Origin: Paenibacillus sp. FSL H7-0326
Lineage (GTDB): Bacteria; Bacillota; Bacilli; Paenibacillales; Paenibacillaceae
Assembly: GCF_001955535.1 (NCBI RefSeq)
Contig: NZ_MPVN01000005.1
Span: forward strand, 1-64,000
Reading direction: 5' to 3'
Length of the DNA: 64,000 nt
Shown here: in pieces, positions 52,707-62,302 of the stretch
Numbering within the stretch: position 1 is the stretch's first letter
How the letters are laid out: every line of letters starts with the position of its first letter
Translations under genes and position numbers: made by a program
Notes under the pieces: generated by a model
What the model was told of the DNA's origin: nothing
Seen by the model: only the letters and a program-made list of their open reading frames with translations
Database searches by the model: none

Positions 52707-53516
52707 TTAGATACCCGGAATCGCATTACGCTTATGTGCTGTACGAAGGTAGGCTGCTTCAAGCTTCTCTCTTGCTTCTGCATTAATTTCCTTGCCTTCA
52801 AGATAGTCGCTGTTATCATCATATGTAATACCAAGTTCCTTCTCATCGGTCTGACCTTCCCATAGTCCCGCTGTCGGCGCCTTGTCCAGAATCTCCTGCG
52901 GCACGCCCACATAGGCTGCAATTTGGCGGACCTGACGTTTGTTCAGGCTGGTCAGCGGCGTAATATCAACGGCGCCATCGCCCCATTTCGTGTAGAAGCC
53001 CGTAATGGCTTCCGATGCATGATCTGTCCCGACAACGAGCAGATTCATTTCAAACGATAGTGCGTACTGTACAACCATCCGAGTTCTGGCCTTCACATTT
53101 CCTTTACCCTGCGGTGTCATATGACGCGGAGATCCAAGAGCTTTGAAGCCATGCTCTACTTCAAGGGCAATCTCGTTAACCGCTTCTTCAATGTTTGTCT
53201 CAACCGTATATTTCAGGTCAAATGCCTTCGCTACCGCATAACTGTGCGCAATATCTACTTGTTCTCCGTAAGGCTGGAACACACCCAGTGTCTTGTATTC
53301 TTCGCCCTTCTCCTCTGTCAGTTCATCCGTAGCCTGCTTGCACAGCGCTGTTGCTACTGCACTATCAATGCCGCCGCTAATCGCAATAAGCAGCCCTTTT
53401 GTGCCTGACTTCAGAACATACTCCTTCAGGAAATCCACCCGTTTCCGAACCTCTTCTTCCACGTTGATCTGTGGTTTCACTCGTAATTCTGTGATGATTT
53501 GCTCTTGTAAACTCAA
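52707..53516 (-). CDS. nadE: NH3-dependent NAD+ synthetase
   Basis: 269 residues, the short ammonia-dependent type. Converts deamido-NAD, ATP and ammonia to NAD. The P-loop is AISGGIDSAVATALC; GTDHASEAITGFYTKWGDGAVDITPL and LNKRQVRQIAAYVGVPQEILDKAPTAGLW are characteristic. There is no glutaminase domain. Confidence 0.97.
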   Translation of the reverse strand: MSLQEQIITELRVKPQINVEEEVRKRVDFLKEYVLKSGTKGLLIAISGGIDSAVATALCKQATDELTEEKGEEYKTLGVFQPYGEQVDIAHSYAVAKAFDLKYTVETNIEEAVNEIALEVEHGFKALGSPRHMTPQGKGNVKARTRMVVQYALSFEMNLLVVGTDHASEAITGFYTKWGDGAVDITPLTSLNKRQVRQIAAYVGVPQEILDKAPTAGLWEGQTDEKELGITYDDNSDYLEGKEINAEAREKLEAAYLRTAHKRNAIPGI

Positions 53517-53568
53517 GTTTACGCACCCCGTCTCTTAGAGATTAGTAAGTATGAATAATGGAAAAAGC

Positions 53569-53616
53569 CAAAACGCCCCGTAATTTCGGGACTAATCCGA
53601 AAGAATCGGGGCGTTA
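53569..53616 (-). terminator. terminator after the bacilliredoxin gene
   Basis: AACGCCCCG/CGGGGCGTT outer stem plus inner TTTCGG/CCGAAA, followed by TTTT on the minus strand. Confidence 0.85.
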
Positions 53617-53626
53617 TGTAACTAGC

Positions 53627-54061
53627 TTATTTGCAGTACTGGTTGAATGCTCCCACTAGATCGGCAGCGATTTCTTCAGCAGAACGATTCTCGATCTGAT
53701 GACGCTCGATAAAGTGTACCAGCTCTCCATCCTTCATCAAAGCAATGGAAGGGGAGGATGGCGGATATGGAGCAAAATATTCGCGTGCTTGAGCAGTGGC
53801 TTCTTTGTCCTGACCTGCAAACACCGTAAACAAGTGGTCAGGGGTTACTTCATTCTCAAGCGCTCTGGCTACACCAGGACGTGCTTGACCTGCTGCGCAG
53901 CCGCAAACCGAATTGACGACAACAAGGGCAGTTCCTTCAGCACCCGGCAGTTTAGCTTCTACTTCTTCTACGGTACGAAGCTCTTCGATACCGAGGCGTG
54001 TCAGTTCATCCCTCATGGGTTGAACCATATCTTTCATGTATTGGTCAAAAGACATTGACAT
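53627..54061 (-). CDS. bacilliredoxin (BrxA/BrxB, YphP/YqiW family)
   Basis: 144 residues. Thioredoxin-fold protein that removes bacillithiol from oxidised protein thiols. The active motif is Cys-Gly-Cys in VVNSVCGCAAGQARPG. The N-terminus MSFDQYMKDMVQPMRDEL and the FAGQDKEATAQAREYFAPYPPSSPSIALMKDG segment identify the family. Whether it is BrxA or BrxB cannot be settled here. Implies a bacillithiol-using cell. Confidence 0.95.
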   Translation of the reverse strand: MSMSFDQYMKDMVQPMRDELTRLGIEELRTVEEVEAKLPGAEGTALVVVNSVCGCAAGQARPGVARALENEVTPDHLFTVFAGQDKEATAQAREYFAPYPPSSPSIALMKDGELVHFIERHQIENRSAEEIAADLVGAFNQYCK

Positions 54062-54205
54062 GTTCTATTCACTCCTTCACTAACTTTTATTATACATTCC
54101 TAAGTCGTGAACGCAAGAGATGGACATGTCAAACCAGCTGGTGTAACTTACGACACCTCAGATCCTGATGACCAAGATGGGACTGTAATCTCATGGAGTA
54201 GCAAC

Positions 54206-54325
54206 CTACGTTGCCGGGAAATTGTCCCCTTCGAGCTTCTTGTCAACGATTTGACCTTGCCCTCTCTGGTTCTTCTTGTTGGACTGCTTCTGGATTTCCT
54301 GTTGTTTGGAATCATTTTTTGCCAT
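54206..54325 (-). CDS. 39-residue hydrophilic protein
   Basis: A short gene with ATG at 54323-54325 and TAG at 54206-54208. The product begins MAKNDSKQQEIQKQSNKKNQ and ends KKLEGDNFPAT. It is rich in Lys, Gln and Asn, has no hydrophobic core, and looks like the minor small spore or stress proteins of Bacillales, but I do not recognise it. AAGGAG lies 9 bases before the ATG. The overlapping plus-strand frame in this gap has no ribosome site. Confidence 0.6.
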   Translation of the reverse strand: MAKNDSKQQEIQKQSNKKNQRGQGQIVDKKLEGDNFPAT

Positions 54326-54447
54326 GGGAAACTCTCCTTTTTCGCTTCAAGATTAGGATTCTCACCCGTTAACTAACAGATGGCCATGTTATTATGACTC
54401 CAGACGATTGTTTCTATCCTTCAAGCAGTGTATGCATAGATGCCTCT

Positions 54448-56139
54448 TTACAGCTTAAAAACAACCGTGAACATCGTGCCTCGCCCATCACCAGATTCCA
54501 CCTGAATGACGGCGTTATGCCGCTCAGCAATACCTCGGCATAACGCAAGTCCGAGACCGGTACCCTTCGACTTGGTCGTATAAAAAGGCTCGAACAGCTT
54601 CTCTTGAACGGCCGGTGGAATACCCGGACCTTCGTCTATCACCTTAAGCAGAATTCGATTCTGCTCACACGATGTCTCGATATAGAGTGTTCCCTTGCTG
54701 TCCATGGCCTCCATACCGTTTCGTGCCAAATTCAAGATCAGCTGCTTCATTTCCTTTGAGTTCAGATGATATTTAGGTATCCTATCGCTCAAGTTAAGCT
54801 TAACCGTCTGCCCTCTCATGTTCGCATCGGCCTTTAGCAGCGGAAGCATATCATGGATAATGTCATGCAGATGAACCTCTTCCTTCTCGACGATCCGATT
54901 CTGAGCGAGGGATAAAAAATCCGTGATAATTCCGTTGGCCCGGTCTAATTCCTCCATAACAATCCGATAATAGTGATCAAGTGACCGTGGACTTCTCTCA
55001 TGCATCAATTGCAGGAACCCTCTTACGACGGCCATTGGATTCCTCACCTCATGCGTGATGCTTGCAGCCATTTGTCCAACCAGGCTGAGCCTTTCTACAT
55101 GGGCAAGCTCACTGCGGAGTTTTTCTAGCTCCGTGATATCCTGAAGCACAAGGGAGCTTCCAATCAAGGATCCTTCATAAGGGTCTCTGACTGGCGAAAT
55201 TAACGTATGAAAGATATAAGGTCCCACATTTAAATACTCTGAAGAGATCTCTCCACTCTTCGATGCAACTCGAATTCTCTCTGTTACTCGCGACCCATGT
55301 TCTTGTCCAACGATCGATTCAATACGCTTGCCAATCATGTCAGACTCATGTTCCATGCCCGGATTTCTTCTCCGCAGCTCATCAAGCATTCGTTCATTCA
55401 TGTTCACAATTCGACCATCAACATCAAAAGCGACAACCGAGACAGGGATCGTGTTCAGCAGCTGCTTGTTCAAATTGGAATGATGTATGAACTGCCTGCG
55501 TTTGGCTTCAATCTCCGAGGCAAGCGCCTGCTGAACGAACTGAAGCTCTATGAATTGAATAATGGCTAGTCCCGTCACTACAGACAAGACCGAGTAAACA
55601 AGAGAGTATAGGATAAAATCAATCTGAACCGAGTCTGCTTTGGCGAAATATGAGGCATACGCAGCAGCCATGCTGATCATTGCGAAGAGTGCAAATGGGA
55701 CGAGGAACAGCTTTCTTTTACCTTGTATTCTGTCTTGCTTGAAGCGCTTTGCCAGCAGCAGCATAATAGGATACAGCAAAATGCCGGATTGAAGAAAAAT
55801 CAGAGGATCATTCCACAAATCCGTCGTAATTACAAACAATAACGTACTAAAAATCGACACAAATAGACCCGCCGAAGTGCTTCCATACAGAATTGCCACC
55901 GTAACAGCGAGCGTATCTAAATTCAAATACAGGGAATCAAATAAAGTCGTAGAGAAAATAACACAGAATATCATGGATATTATGCATGCCAGCAACAATT
56001 GTCTCTCTGCGGTCTTTGACCTATGAGACGAATTCAAGTCATGAAAATGACTACGTATGCGTCCAATAAATAACGAAAAGAGAAGCGGGGTAATTCCTGC
56101 CAGCAGGATCTGCAGCAGAATATTCTTGACAGCAAACAC
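54448..56139 (-). CDS. membrane sensor histidine kinase (KinB-like)
   Basis: 563 residues, GTG start after AGAGGAG. Six or so membrane spans (about 5-210) of the 5TM-LytS-like kind, a PAS domain (about 222-345, LLNTIPVSVVAFDVDGRIVNMNERM), HisKA with the phospho-His in ASITHEVRNPMAVVRGFLQLM, and HATPase with NLARNGMEAM (N box), DEGPGIP (G1), FEPFYTTKSKGTGLGLALC (F and G2). No response regulator is next to it. Orphan kinases of this form feed the Spo0 sporulation phosphorelay, so this is a candidate sporulation kinase. Confidence 0.9.
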   Translation of the reverse strand: MFAVKNILLQILLAGITPLLFSLFIGRIRSHFHDLNSSHRSKTAERQLLLACIISMIFCVIFSTTLFDSLYLNLDTLAVTVAILYGSTSAGLFVSIFSTLLFVITTDLWNDPLIFLQSGILLYPIMLLLAKRFKQDRIQGKRKLFLVPFALFAMISMAAAYASYFAKADSVQIDFILYSLVYSVLSVVTGLAIIQFIELQFVQQALASEIEAKRRQFIHHSNLNKQLLNTIPVSVVAFDVDGRIVNMNERMLDELRRRNPGMEHESDMIGKRIESIVGQEHGSRVTERIRVASKSGEISSEYLNVGPYIFHTLISPVRDPYEGSLIGSSLVLQDITELEKLRSELAHVERLSLVGQMAASITHEVRNPMAVVRGFLQLMHERSPRSLDHYYRIVMEELDRANGIITDFLSLAQNRIVEKEEVHLHDIIHDMLPLLKADANMRGQTVKLNLSDRIPKYHLNSKEMKQLILNLARNGMEAMDSKGTLYIETSCEQNRILLKVIDEGPGIPPAVQEKLFEPFYTTKSKGTGLGLALCRGIAERHNAVIQVESGDGRGTMFTVVFKL

Positions 56140-56372
56140 AGGCGTTTATCTCTCCTCTCATTTCGTTCACTATCAATCGACCTTATGTAACCTGATTAAA
56201 ACATAGGCGACACTATATTACAATATTTTCTATGTGTAGTTATGCAAATGCACCATTTTATCTCGTAATAAAACGATGAACTTGTTGATAATAAACAAAA
56301 CATAAACAAAAAACGACAAGAATCTGGTACGATGTTTGAAGGAATTTGTATTGAAGAGGAGATTTTTAAAAT

Positions 56373-57635
56373 ATGAAAAAAGTAATTGTCATCGGTGGAG
56401 GACCTTCCGGCCTTATGGCTTCCGTTGCCGCTGCTGAGCATGGTGCATCGGTTGTTCTCGTTGACAAAGGCAATAAACTCGGGCGTAAGCTCGGCATATC
56501 CGGCGGAGGACGCTGCAATGTGACCAATGCCAAAGATCAGGATGAGCTAATCAAGCATATCCCCGGGAACGGAAAGTTCCTGTACAGTGCATTTCAGCAT
56601 ATGGATAATCAAGGGATTATGCGTTTTTTTGAAGATCTCGGTATTGCCTTGAAGGAAGAAGACAACGGAAGAATGTTTCCCGTGTCTGACAAAGCCAAGA
56701 CGGTCGTCGATGCATTGATCGGCAAAGCAAGCTCACTTGGTGTGATGATGCTGACAGATTCTCCCGTAGCTGAGGTTCTCTACGAGGAATCCAAGGTGGC
56801 TGGTGTGAAATTAGCTTCGGGGAGAGTTCTTGCAGCTGATGCGGTCATTGTAGCTACAGGAGGCAAATCCGTGCCGCAAACCGGTTCAACCGGCGATGGC
56901 TATCCATGGGCAGAGGCCGCTGGCCATACCATAACAGAGCTGTATCCAACAGAGGTGCCTATTACCTCTAATGAATCCTTCATCACCTCTCGGGAGCTGC
57001 AGGGACTGAGCTTAAGCGATGTCGCTCTGTCTGTTCACGATGCGAAGGACAAGACGGTCATTCGGCACGAGGGAGATATGATCTTCACCCACTTTGGACT
57101 GTCCGGCCCCATTGCGCTGAGATGCAGTCAATTCATTCGCAAGGTGCAGAAGAAGACGGGGACGAAGAACGTGATTATGAAGCTGGATTTGTATCCTGCA
57201 TACTCCTTATCCAAGATGGAGCAGGACCTGAAGCACAAACTTGAATCGGAGCCTAAGAAAGCCATCAAGAACGCGCTGAAGGGCATTGTCCAGGAGCGGC
57301 TGATTCCTGTTGTATTGACAAAAGCAGAGCTGGACGGTGAGACAACCTATCACCATCTTCCAAAAGGCTCTATTGAAACGCTGGCTGCTGTCATTAAGGG
57401 CATGCCGATTCAAGTGAATGGCACACGTTCGCTTGCCGAAGCATTCGTTACCGGCGGCGGGGTGCATTTGAAGGAGATTTATCCCAAGACCATGGAATCT
57501 AAACTCATGCCCGGTCTCTTTTTCTGCGGTGAAATTCTGGACATTCACGGTTACACCGGGGGTTATAATATCACTTCTGCCTTCTCCACAGGTTATACGG
57601 CAGGCAAGCACGCTGCTATGGAAGACACTTACTAA
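56373..57635 (+). CDS. NAD(P)/FAD-dependent oxidoreductase (HI0933/YtfP family)
   Basis: 420 residues. N-terminal dinucleotide-binding VIGGGPSGLMASVAAAEHGASVVLVDKG, then LGRKLGISGGGRCNVTNA, a strict signature of the HI0933/BaiN-like flavoproteins. Central ATGGKSVPQTGSTGDGYPWAEAAGH and C-terminal FCGEILDIHGYTGGYNITSAFSTGYTAG complete the FAD site. The physiological reaction is unknown. GAGGAG precedes the ATG. Confidence 0.92.
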   Translation: MKKVIVIGGGPSGLMASVAAAEHGASVVLVDKGNKLGRKLGISGGGRCNVTNAKDQDELIKHIPGNGKFLYSAFQHMDNQGIMRFFEDLGIALKEEDNGRMFPVSDKAKTVVDALIGKASSLGVMMLTDSPVAEVLYEESKVAGVKLASGRVLAADAVIVATGGKSVPQTGSTGDGYPWAEAAGHTITELYPTEVPITSNESFITSRELQGLSLSDVALSVHDAKDKTVIRHEGDMIFTHFGLSGPIALRCSQFIRKVQKKTGTKNVIMKLDLYPAYSLSKMEQDLKHKLESEPKKAIKNALKGIVQERLIPVVLTKAELDGETTYHHLPKGSIETLAAVIKGMPIQVNGTRSLAEAFVTGGGVHLKEIYPKTMESKLMPGLFFCGEILDIHGYTGGYNITSAFSTGYTAGKHAAMEDTY

Positions 57636-57665
57636 GGGTCTTGACTGAGCATTTAAAATAAGCAC

Positions 57666-57729
57666 AAAAAAAAGCGATTACTCCTTAATCCGCATCTTCT
57701 ATGATGCGATTAAAGAGTGTCGCTTTTTT
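57666..57729. terminator. bidirectional terminator between the flavoprotein and the acidic protein gene
   Basis: AAAAAAGCGA pairs with TCGCTTTTTT, with inner TTAATC..GCATC/GATGC..GATTAA, giving a long hairpin between convergent genes. Confidence 0.85.
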
Positions 57730-57740
57730 GGGTATCGTTG

Positions 57741-58208
57741 CTACGCCTTTACGCTTCCGGAGAATCCGCCAAATGAGCCTCCGAATTCGGTATCCTCGGT
57801 TCGGTTATGCTCTTCGGCGAACTCTGTGTCATCATCCTCTGATGCTAAATCGTAGCCTGATGACTCCATTCCATAGGGTGAATCGGAGTAACCTGCCATA
57901 TAGGATTCATCCAAATCCTCATTTACGGTATGTGCAGGAATCGGCATATAGGCAAACTCCGTATCACTTATTTGATTCATCTCTGGAGTCAAAGCCTCAT
58001 GCACCTGCTCATTGCTGTCATCCTGAACCTCTCCGCCATAGGCTTCAATAATTTCGAGCGCTGAGGTTACATCCTGCCGCTCAATGTTGACGTCCATCAT
58101 GCCACCGCCAATCATATTGGGCTTGTATCCCAGCTCCACGAGCATATCAAATGCCCCGCGGGCCTTCTGCTCATTCTCAAATTGCACGAGAAATGCTGCA
58201 TCATTCAT
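57741..58208 (-). CDS. uncharacterised two-part acidic protein
   Basis: 155 residues. Residues 1-60 (FLVQFENEQKARGAFDMLVELGYKPNM...VTSALEIIEAYGG) look like a small ferredoxin-like alpha/beta domain. The remainder is a low-complexity acidic tail rich in Glu, Asp, Ser, Gly and Tyr. No membrane segment or signal. AGGGTGA lies upstream of the ATG. I do not know the function. The order of secondary structure hints at a binding or regulatory domain of the kind found in DUF-type stress proteins. Confidence 0.7.
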   Translation of the reverse strand: MNDAAFLVQFENEQKARGAFDMLVELGYKPNMIGGGMMDVNIERQDVTSALEIIEAYGGEVQDDSNEQVHEALTPEMNQISDTEFAYMPIPAHTVNEDLDESYMAGYSDSPYGMESSGYDLASEDDDTEFAEEHNRTEDTEFGGSFGGFSGSVKA

Positions 58209-58321
58209 TTTACTTCACCCTTTCCTTCTGTCTGTATAAATTAATTACCCTTAACTGTGCCCGTCACGCTAAGGGTAATATTCCACAAGGTGAAGTAAAT
58301 TATATTAAATCGTTCTTTCGA

Positions 58322-58362
58322 AACAAAAGAAGCCCGGCTGCTGTTGACACAGTCCGGACTTC
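58322..58362 (-). terminator. terminator after the DHA2 transporter
   Basis: GAAGTCCGG/CCGGGCTTC hairpin followed by TTTTGTTT on the minus strand. Confidence 0.75.
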
Positions 58363-58439
58363 CTCTATATAAACACCAATATATAATAACTCTCGTTCAT
58401 GGATCTCGAAGAAGAATGGCATATTGACTATCACGCTAG

Positions 58440-59978
58440 CTATTCTTCTCTCTTGCCTGCAATCTGCGCCTGTGCAGCCGCTCCTGACTCGACCGGTGAC
58501 GGCGGCTGCTTGCGCAATCCCGCTGTGACAATAAATCCGCAGATTCCAATGATAAACATGATAAGAAATAAAGAATGCAGGCTTAGTTCCAGTACTTGCT
58601 GCAGCAATGCCTGAATTCTCTCGGGCAGCTCAAGCGTTCCGTGCGGCGCCAGAATCGTATTGATATCCTTCTGTGTTACGCCCTGCTCAGCTAAATTCAT
58701 GGTCTCTGTATGTGCAGAAATCCGTGAGTTCAGCCATGTTCCAAACGCCGCTGCCCCAATCGTTTGTCCTAACGTACGCATAAAGGTGTTGAGCGCAGTC
58801 GATGCTCCTCTCTGCCGATAGCCGACAGAGGATTGGGCAATAATCGTAAATACAGTGAAGGAGAAGCCGAAGCCCAGCCCATATACGAACATATAGAAGA
58901 GCAGCAGCCAGCTTGGTGAACTCGCGCTAAGGAAGATCAGTCCGGCTGAGCCGGCGACAATCCCGGTCAAACCGATCAGGGAGGTATAACGAGACCCCAG
59001 CCTCATCAGCAGCCTTCCTGCAAATATACCGCCAATCAGCCACCCGATGGACATCGGCGCAAGCGCAAGTCCTGATGTCGTAGCGTTCCCGCCCTGCACG
59101 CCTTGTATCCATAAGGGAAGGTAACTCGTCAGACCAATCATCAGCGCGCTGGTCAGCAGGCCCGCAATGTTGGCCAATGTAATATCCCGTATCTTAAACA
59201 GTCCGAGCGGTACAATTGGCTCCTTCGCTTTGGTCTCCACAAATAGAAAAGCCGCAATAAACACGACGGCAGCTAGTAATAGACCCATGATGAAGGGAGA
59301 GCCCCACGAGTAAGCGTGCCCGCCAAGGGATAAAGCAATGAGGAGGGAAGTAATGCCGACGGTAAATGTAATCGCTCCCAGATAGTCAATTTGCACTTTT
59401 TGCTTCACAACATCTTCTTTCAAATACCTGCCCACATACCACATGGCCAGCAGACCAAATGGAATATTGAAGCCAAATATCCACGGCCAGCCCAGGTAAT
59501 CTACAAAATATCCACCAATCAGCGGTCCCAGTAACGAAGAAATACCCCATACAGAGCTGATCATGCCCTGAACCTTACCGCGTTCCTCAATGCTGTAGAT
59601 ATCCCCGATAATCGTAAAAGTCACCGGCACCACAGCACCAGCGCCAATCCCTTGTATCGCCCTAAACAGAATCAAGCTCTGCATATTCTCAGCAAAACAG
59701 CATAGCAGGCTTCCGATCAGAAATAGCCCGACACCGATCAAAAAGACGGGCTTACGCCCGAACAGGTCACTGATCTTCCCAAAAATCGGCGTACTGACCG
59801 CCATCGTCAGCAGATACGAGGTGAAGATCCAGCTGAGCAGCGATACATCACCCAGTTCACTCACGATGGTCGGACCTGCCGGACCGATCACCGTTCCTTC
59901 AATTGCGGACAAGAACGTGGCAAGCAGTACACCCGTCAGAATAAAGCCCCGTTTTGGAATGTTAGCCTGTGTATTCAA
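58440..59978 (-). CDS. DHA2-family (EmrB/QacA) MFS drug transporter
   Basis: 512 residues, 14 predicted membrane spans. MFS motif A between spans 2 and 3 is GKISDLFGRKPV, and the family acidic residue lies in span 1 (FLSAIEGTVIGPAGPTIVSEL). These proton antiporters export drugs or other amphiphiles. The start is TTG at 59978 with GAAGG about 11 bases upstream. No TetR or MarR regulator is next to it. Confidence 0.9.
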   Translation of the reverse strand: MNTQANIPKRGFILTGVLLATFLSAIEGTVIGPAGPTIVSELGDVSLLSWIFTSYLLTMAVSTPIFGKISDLFGRKPVFLIGVGLFLIGSLLCCFAENMQSLILFRAIQGIGAGAVVPVTFTIIGDIYSIEERGKVQGMISSVWGISSLLGPLIGGYFVDYLGWPWIFGFNIPFGLLAMWYVGRYLKEDVVKQKVQIDYLGAITFTVGITSLLIALSLGGHAYSWGSPFIMGLLLAAVVFIAAFLFVETKAKEPIVPLGLFKIRDITLANIAGLLTSALMIGLTSYLPLWIQGVQGGNATTSGLALAPMSIGWLIGGIFAGRLLMRLGSRYTSLIGLTGIVAGSAGLIFLSASSPSWLLLFYMFVYGLGFGFSFTVFTIIAQSSVGYRQRGASTALNTFMRTLGQTIGAAAFGTWLNSRISAHTETMNLAEQGVTQKDINTILAPHGTLELPERIQALLQQVLELSLHSLFLIMFIIGICGFIVTAGLRKQPPSPVESGAAAQAQIAGKREE

Positions 59979-60083
59979 GATTTATGTACCTTCTCTCTAT
60001 AATTTACATCACTTCAACCATCATAACATGAGCTTACTTGCCATGGAATAATGAAGTAAAGTTTCGAGAAGGGATGTGGCTTC

Positions 60084-61577
60084 TTACTTCTGCACATCCA
60101 AACGCCCATCTGCAAGATGCCATATTTGATCGGCATGCGCAGCCAAGAGCTCTGTATCATGCGTAATCATCAGGATGGCGGCTCCCTCATTCAGCTTCTG
60201 TCTGCACAGATGTATAAGGACCTCAATCAAGGCGTAATCAAGCCCGGCTGTCGGCTCGTCCAAGATGTAGAGCTGCTTCGGGACGACCAGCTGGGCGATA
60301 ATACTAAGCAGCTTCTTCTCACCGCCGCTGAGCAGATAGGGCGAAGCATTCTTTTTGCCGATTAATCCGGTTACCCTAAGCAGATCCATTGCTGCTTCAG
60401 CATGAGCTTCCGGAATAACATCTTCAGGCTTCAGCGACAGTGCTCCCCGAATCCCGCAAATGCATTCCTCCCACACCGTACTCGCCACGAATTGATGCTC
60501 CGGCTGCTGAAAGACGTATCCCATCTCTCTGGACAGCTGATGCACCTTGAGCTCAGCGATATCCCTGTCTTGAAAATACAGGCTGCGCTTCGGCACCGGC
60601 AGCAAGCCCATCATGAGCCGGCTCAGGGTCGTCTTGCCTGAGCCGTTCTCGCCAGTCAGCAGGGTCCACTGACCTGCTGACAACGTACCGTTCACCTCCT
60701 GCAGCGCCTTGCGGCCAGCAGGATAGGTGAACGTAAGCCCCCGCGCCGCGAGCAGCGGGGGCTGGCCTTGGGCCCGTGCCTCCCGCCCCGCAGCTTCGCG
60801 TGTCGGCGGCGGCAGCAGGCCCAAGGCCGCAAGCTCCGCGGCGTGCTCGCGGAGCAGCTCCTGCGGCGTGCCGGCGAAGCGCACGGCACCGCCATCCAGG
60901 ACGATCACGCGCGACGCTTGCAGCGCGTGATCGTCAAACCGCCCGGACGCGGTGATCAGCGTCCGGCCCTGCTCGTGCAGCGCGCTGCATAGCTGCACGA
61001 GTCTGCGCTGCGCCGGCGGGTCAAGGCTCGCCGCCGCATCGTCGAAGACGAGCACCTCTGGTGCGAGCGCCAGAATGCTGCTGATCGCTGTCCGCTGCTT
61101 CTGCCCCCCGGACAGTCTGGACACTTCATCGAACCGTTTCCCCACAAGTGACACAGCGCTGAGGGCATCACTTACCCGCTGTTCCAGCAGCTCAGGGGCA
61201 AGGCATAAATTCTCCGGGCCAAATGCGACCTCGTCCTCAACGATACCCTGAACAAGCTGTGCATCCGGGTCCTGAAATACCAGTCCGCAGACCGCTGCAA
61301 TATCGGCAATCGAAGCGACGGCCGGGTCCAGTCCACGAACCCGCAGTTCTCCCGAGCGTTTCCCTCCGCCGGACCGGGGCAAGTAACCGTTAAGCAGCTG
61401 ACATACCGTAGATTTGCCGCTTCCGCTGCCTCCGATCAGAGCAACCCGCTCTCCTTGGCAAATGGAAAAAGAGAGGCCCTTCAGCACAGGGCTGGCCTCT
61501 CCTTCGTATTGATAGCTGACATTTTTGAATTCAACCATGGGTTTATGAATCATAAAATTGTCGTGTGTATCCTCCAT
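60084..61577 (-). CDS. ECF transporter double ATPase, YkoD-like (HMP/thiamine precursor uptake)
   Basis: 497 residues with two fused ABC ATPase halves: Walker A GGSGSGKST (half 1) and GENGSGKTT (half 2), signatures LSGGQKQR and LSGGEKKL, and Walker B LVFDDAA and YILDEPTAGL. The DEAD-type Glu of the first half is Asp-Ala, so half 1 may be catalytically weak (VFDDAAASLD). With the YkoE-like S component upstream and the T component, it forms an energy-coupling-factor importer. The middle section (about 60690-61060) is markedly richer in GC than its surroundings. It starts 13 bases after the YkoE-like gene stop. Confidence 0.9.
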   Translation of the reverse strand: MEDTHDNFMIHKPMVEFKNVSYQYEGEASPVLKGLSFSICQGERVALIGGSGSGKSTVCQLLNGYLPRSGGGKRSGELRVRGLDPAVASIADIAAVCGLVFQDPDAQLVQGIVEDEVAFGPENLCLAPELLEQRVSDALSAVSLVGKRFDEVSRLSGGQKQRTAISSILALAPEVLVFDDAAASLDPPAQRRLVQLCSALHEQGRTLITASGRFDDHALQASRVIVLDGGAVRFAGTPQELLREHAAELAALGLLPPPTREAAGREARAQGQPPLLAARGLTFTYPAGRKALQEVNGTLSAGQWTLLTGENGSGKTTLSRLMMGLLPVPKRSLYFQDRDIAELKVHQLSREMGYVFQQPEHQFVASTVWEECICGIRGALSLKPEDVIPEAHAEAAMDLLRVTGLIGKKNASPYLLSGGEKKLLSIIAQLVVPKQLYILDEPTAGLDYALIEVLIHLCRQKLNEGAAILMITHDTELLAAHADQIWHLADGRLDVQK

Positions 61578-61589
61578 ATCTCCCGCTCC

Positions 61590-62195
61590 TTACACTTCTA
61601 ACGGCTGCTCGGATGAACGATACCTCTTCAAGAGACCCGTGCGAATCAATCCATCCCCAAGCACTTTTGTCAGCCATCCGCACAGCACGGCACCACTAAT
61701 GACACGGGTAACAAAAGCACTAATAAGAACAGGCCAGCCCCACGCCGTGTAGCCGAACATTTGCGCGGCAAAGACAAACCATAACGGCACAAGAGCCGCA
61801 CCTGCGATGAGCATAAAAGTTAGATTCCATTTGTTATATCTTGTGATCCAGCATAGCCCTTCCAGAACGACCATATAGCATAGTGCCGCAACAATGATGG
61901 ATGCCAGACCGTAGGCGGAGCCTATAAAGCTCTGCACCAGTGCACCTATACTGTATGTAATGACGGCCGTACCGGGCTTGCGGATAATGTAATAGGCCAG
62001 TAATCCATAGATCATATATAATCCGACAATCGTTGAAGTGGCAATAGGGCCTCCAAGATTGTTCAGCATTTTGTTCACGACCGACAAGTAAAAGGTCATG
62101 GCTCCGTTGGCTGTCGCCAGCATAGCCATCAGAACAATGTCCAGGGTAGTAAACGCTGCAAAATGACGTTTAAGCCGAGATTCTTTTTTTGACAC
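61590..62195 (-). CDS. YkoE-family ECF substrate-binding (S) component
   Basis: 201 residues with about six membrane spans. FTTLDIVLMAMLATANGAMTFYLSVVNKMLNNLGGP and GSAYGLASIIVAALCYMVVLEGL fit YkoE, the S component that recognises the thiamine precursor HMP or thiamine in B. subtilis. GTG start with GGAGAGAGG upstream. It has its own promoter at 62303-62331. Specificity is inferred from family and the double-ATPase partner. Confidence 0.88.
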   Translation of the reverse strand: MSKKESRLKRHFAAFTTLDIVLMAMLATANGAMTFYLSVVNKMLNNLGGPIATSTIVGLYMIYGLLAYYIIRKPGTAVITYSIGALVQSFIGSAYGLASIIVAALCYMVVLEGLCWITRYNKWNLTFMLIAGAALVPLWFVFAAQMFGYTAWGWPVLISAFVTRVISGAVLCGWLTKVLGDGLIRTGLLKRYRSSEQPLEV

Positions 62196-62302
62196 GATCC
62201 TCTCTCCATTCTGTTCAGATGTGATATAGCGATATACTCATTCAGATCAGCACGCTCAGTTCAGTCGAGATGTAGGTGCCTTGAGAATGCTTTACTGTAC
62301 TT

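Noticed and set aside
54107..54376. 89-codon plus-strand frame between bacilliredoxin and the kinase
   Set aside because: It overlaps the better-supported 39-residue minus-strand gene and lacks a ribosome site.
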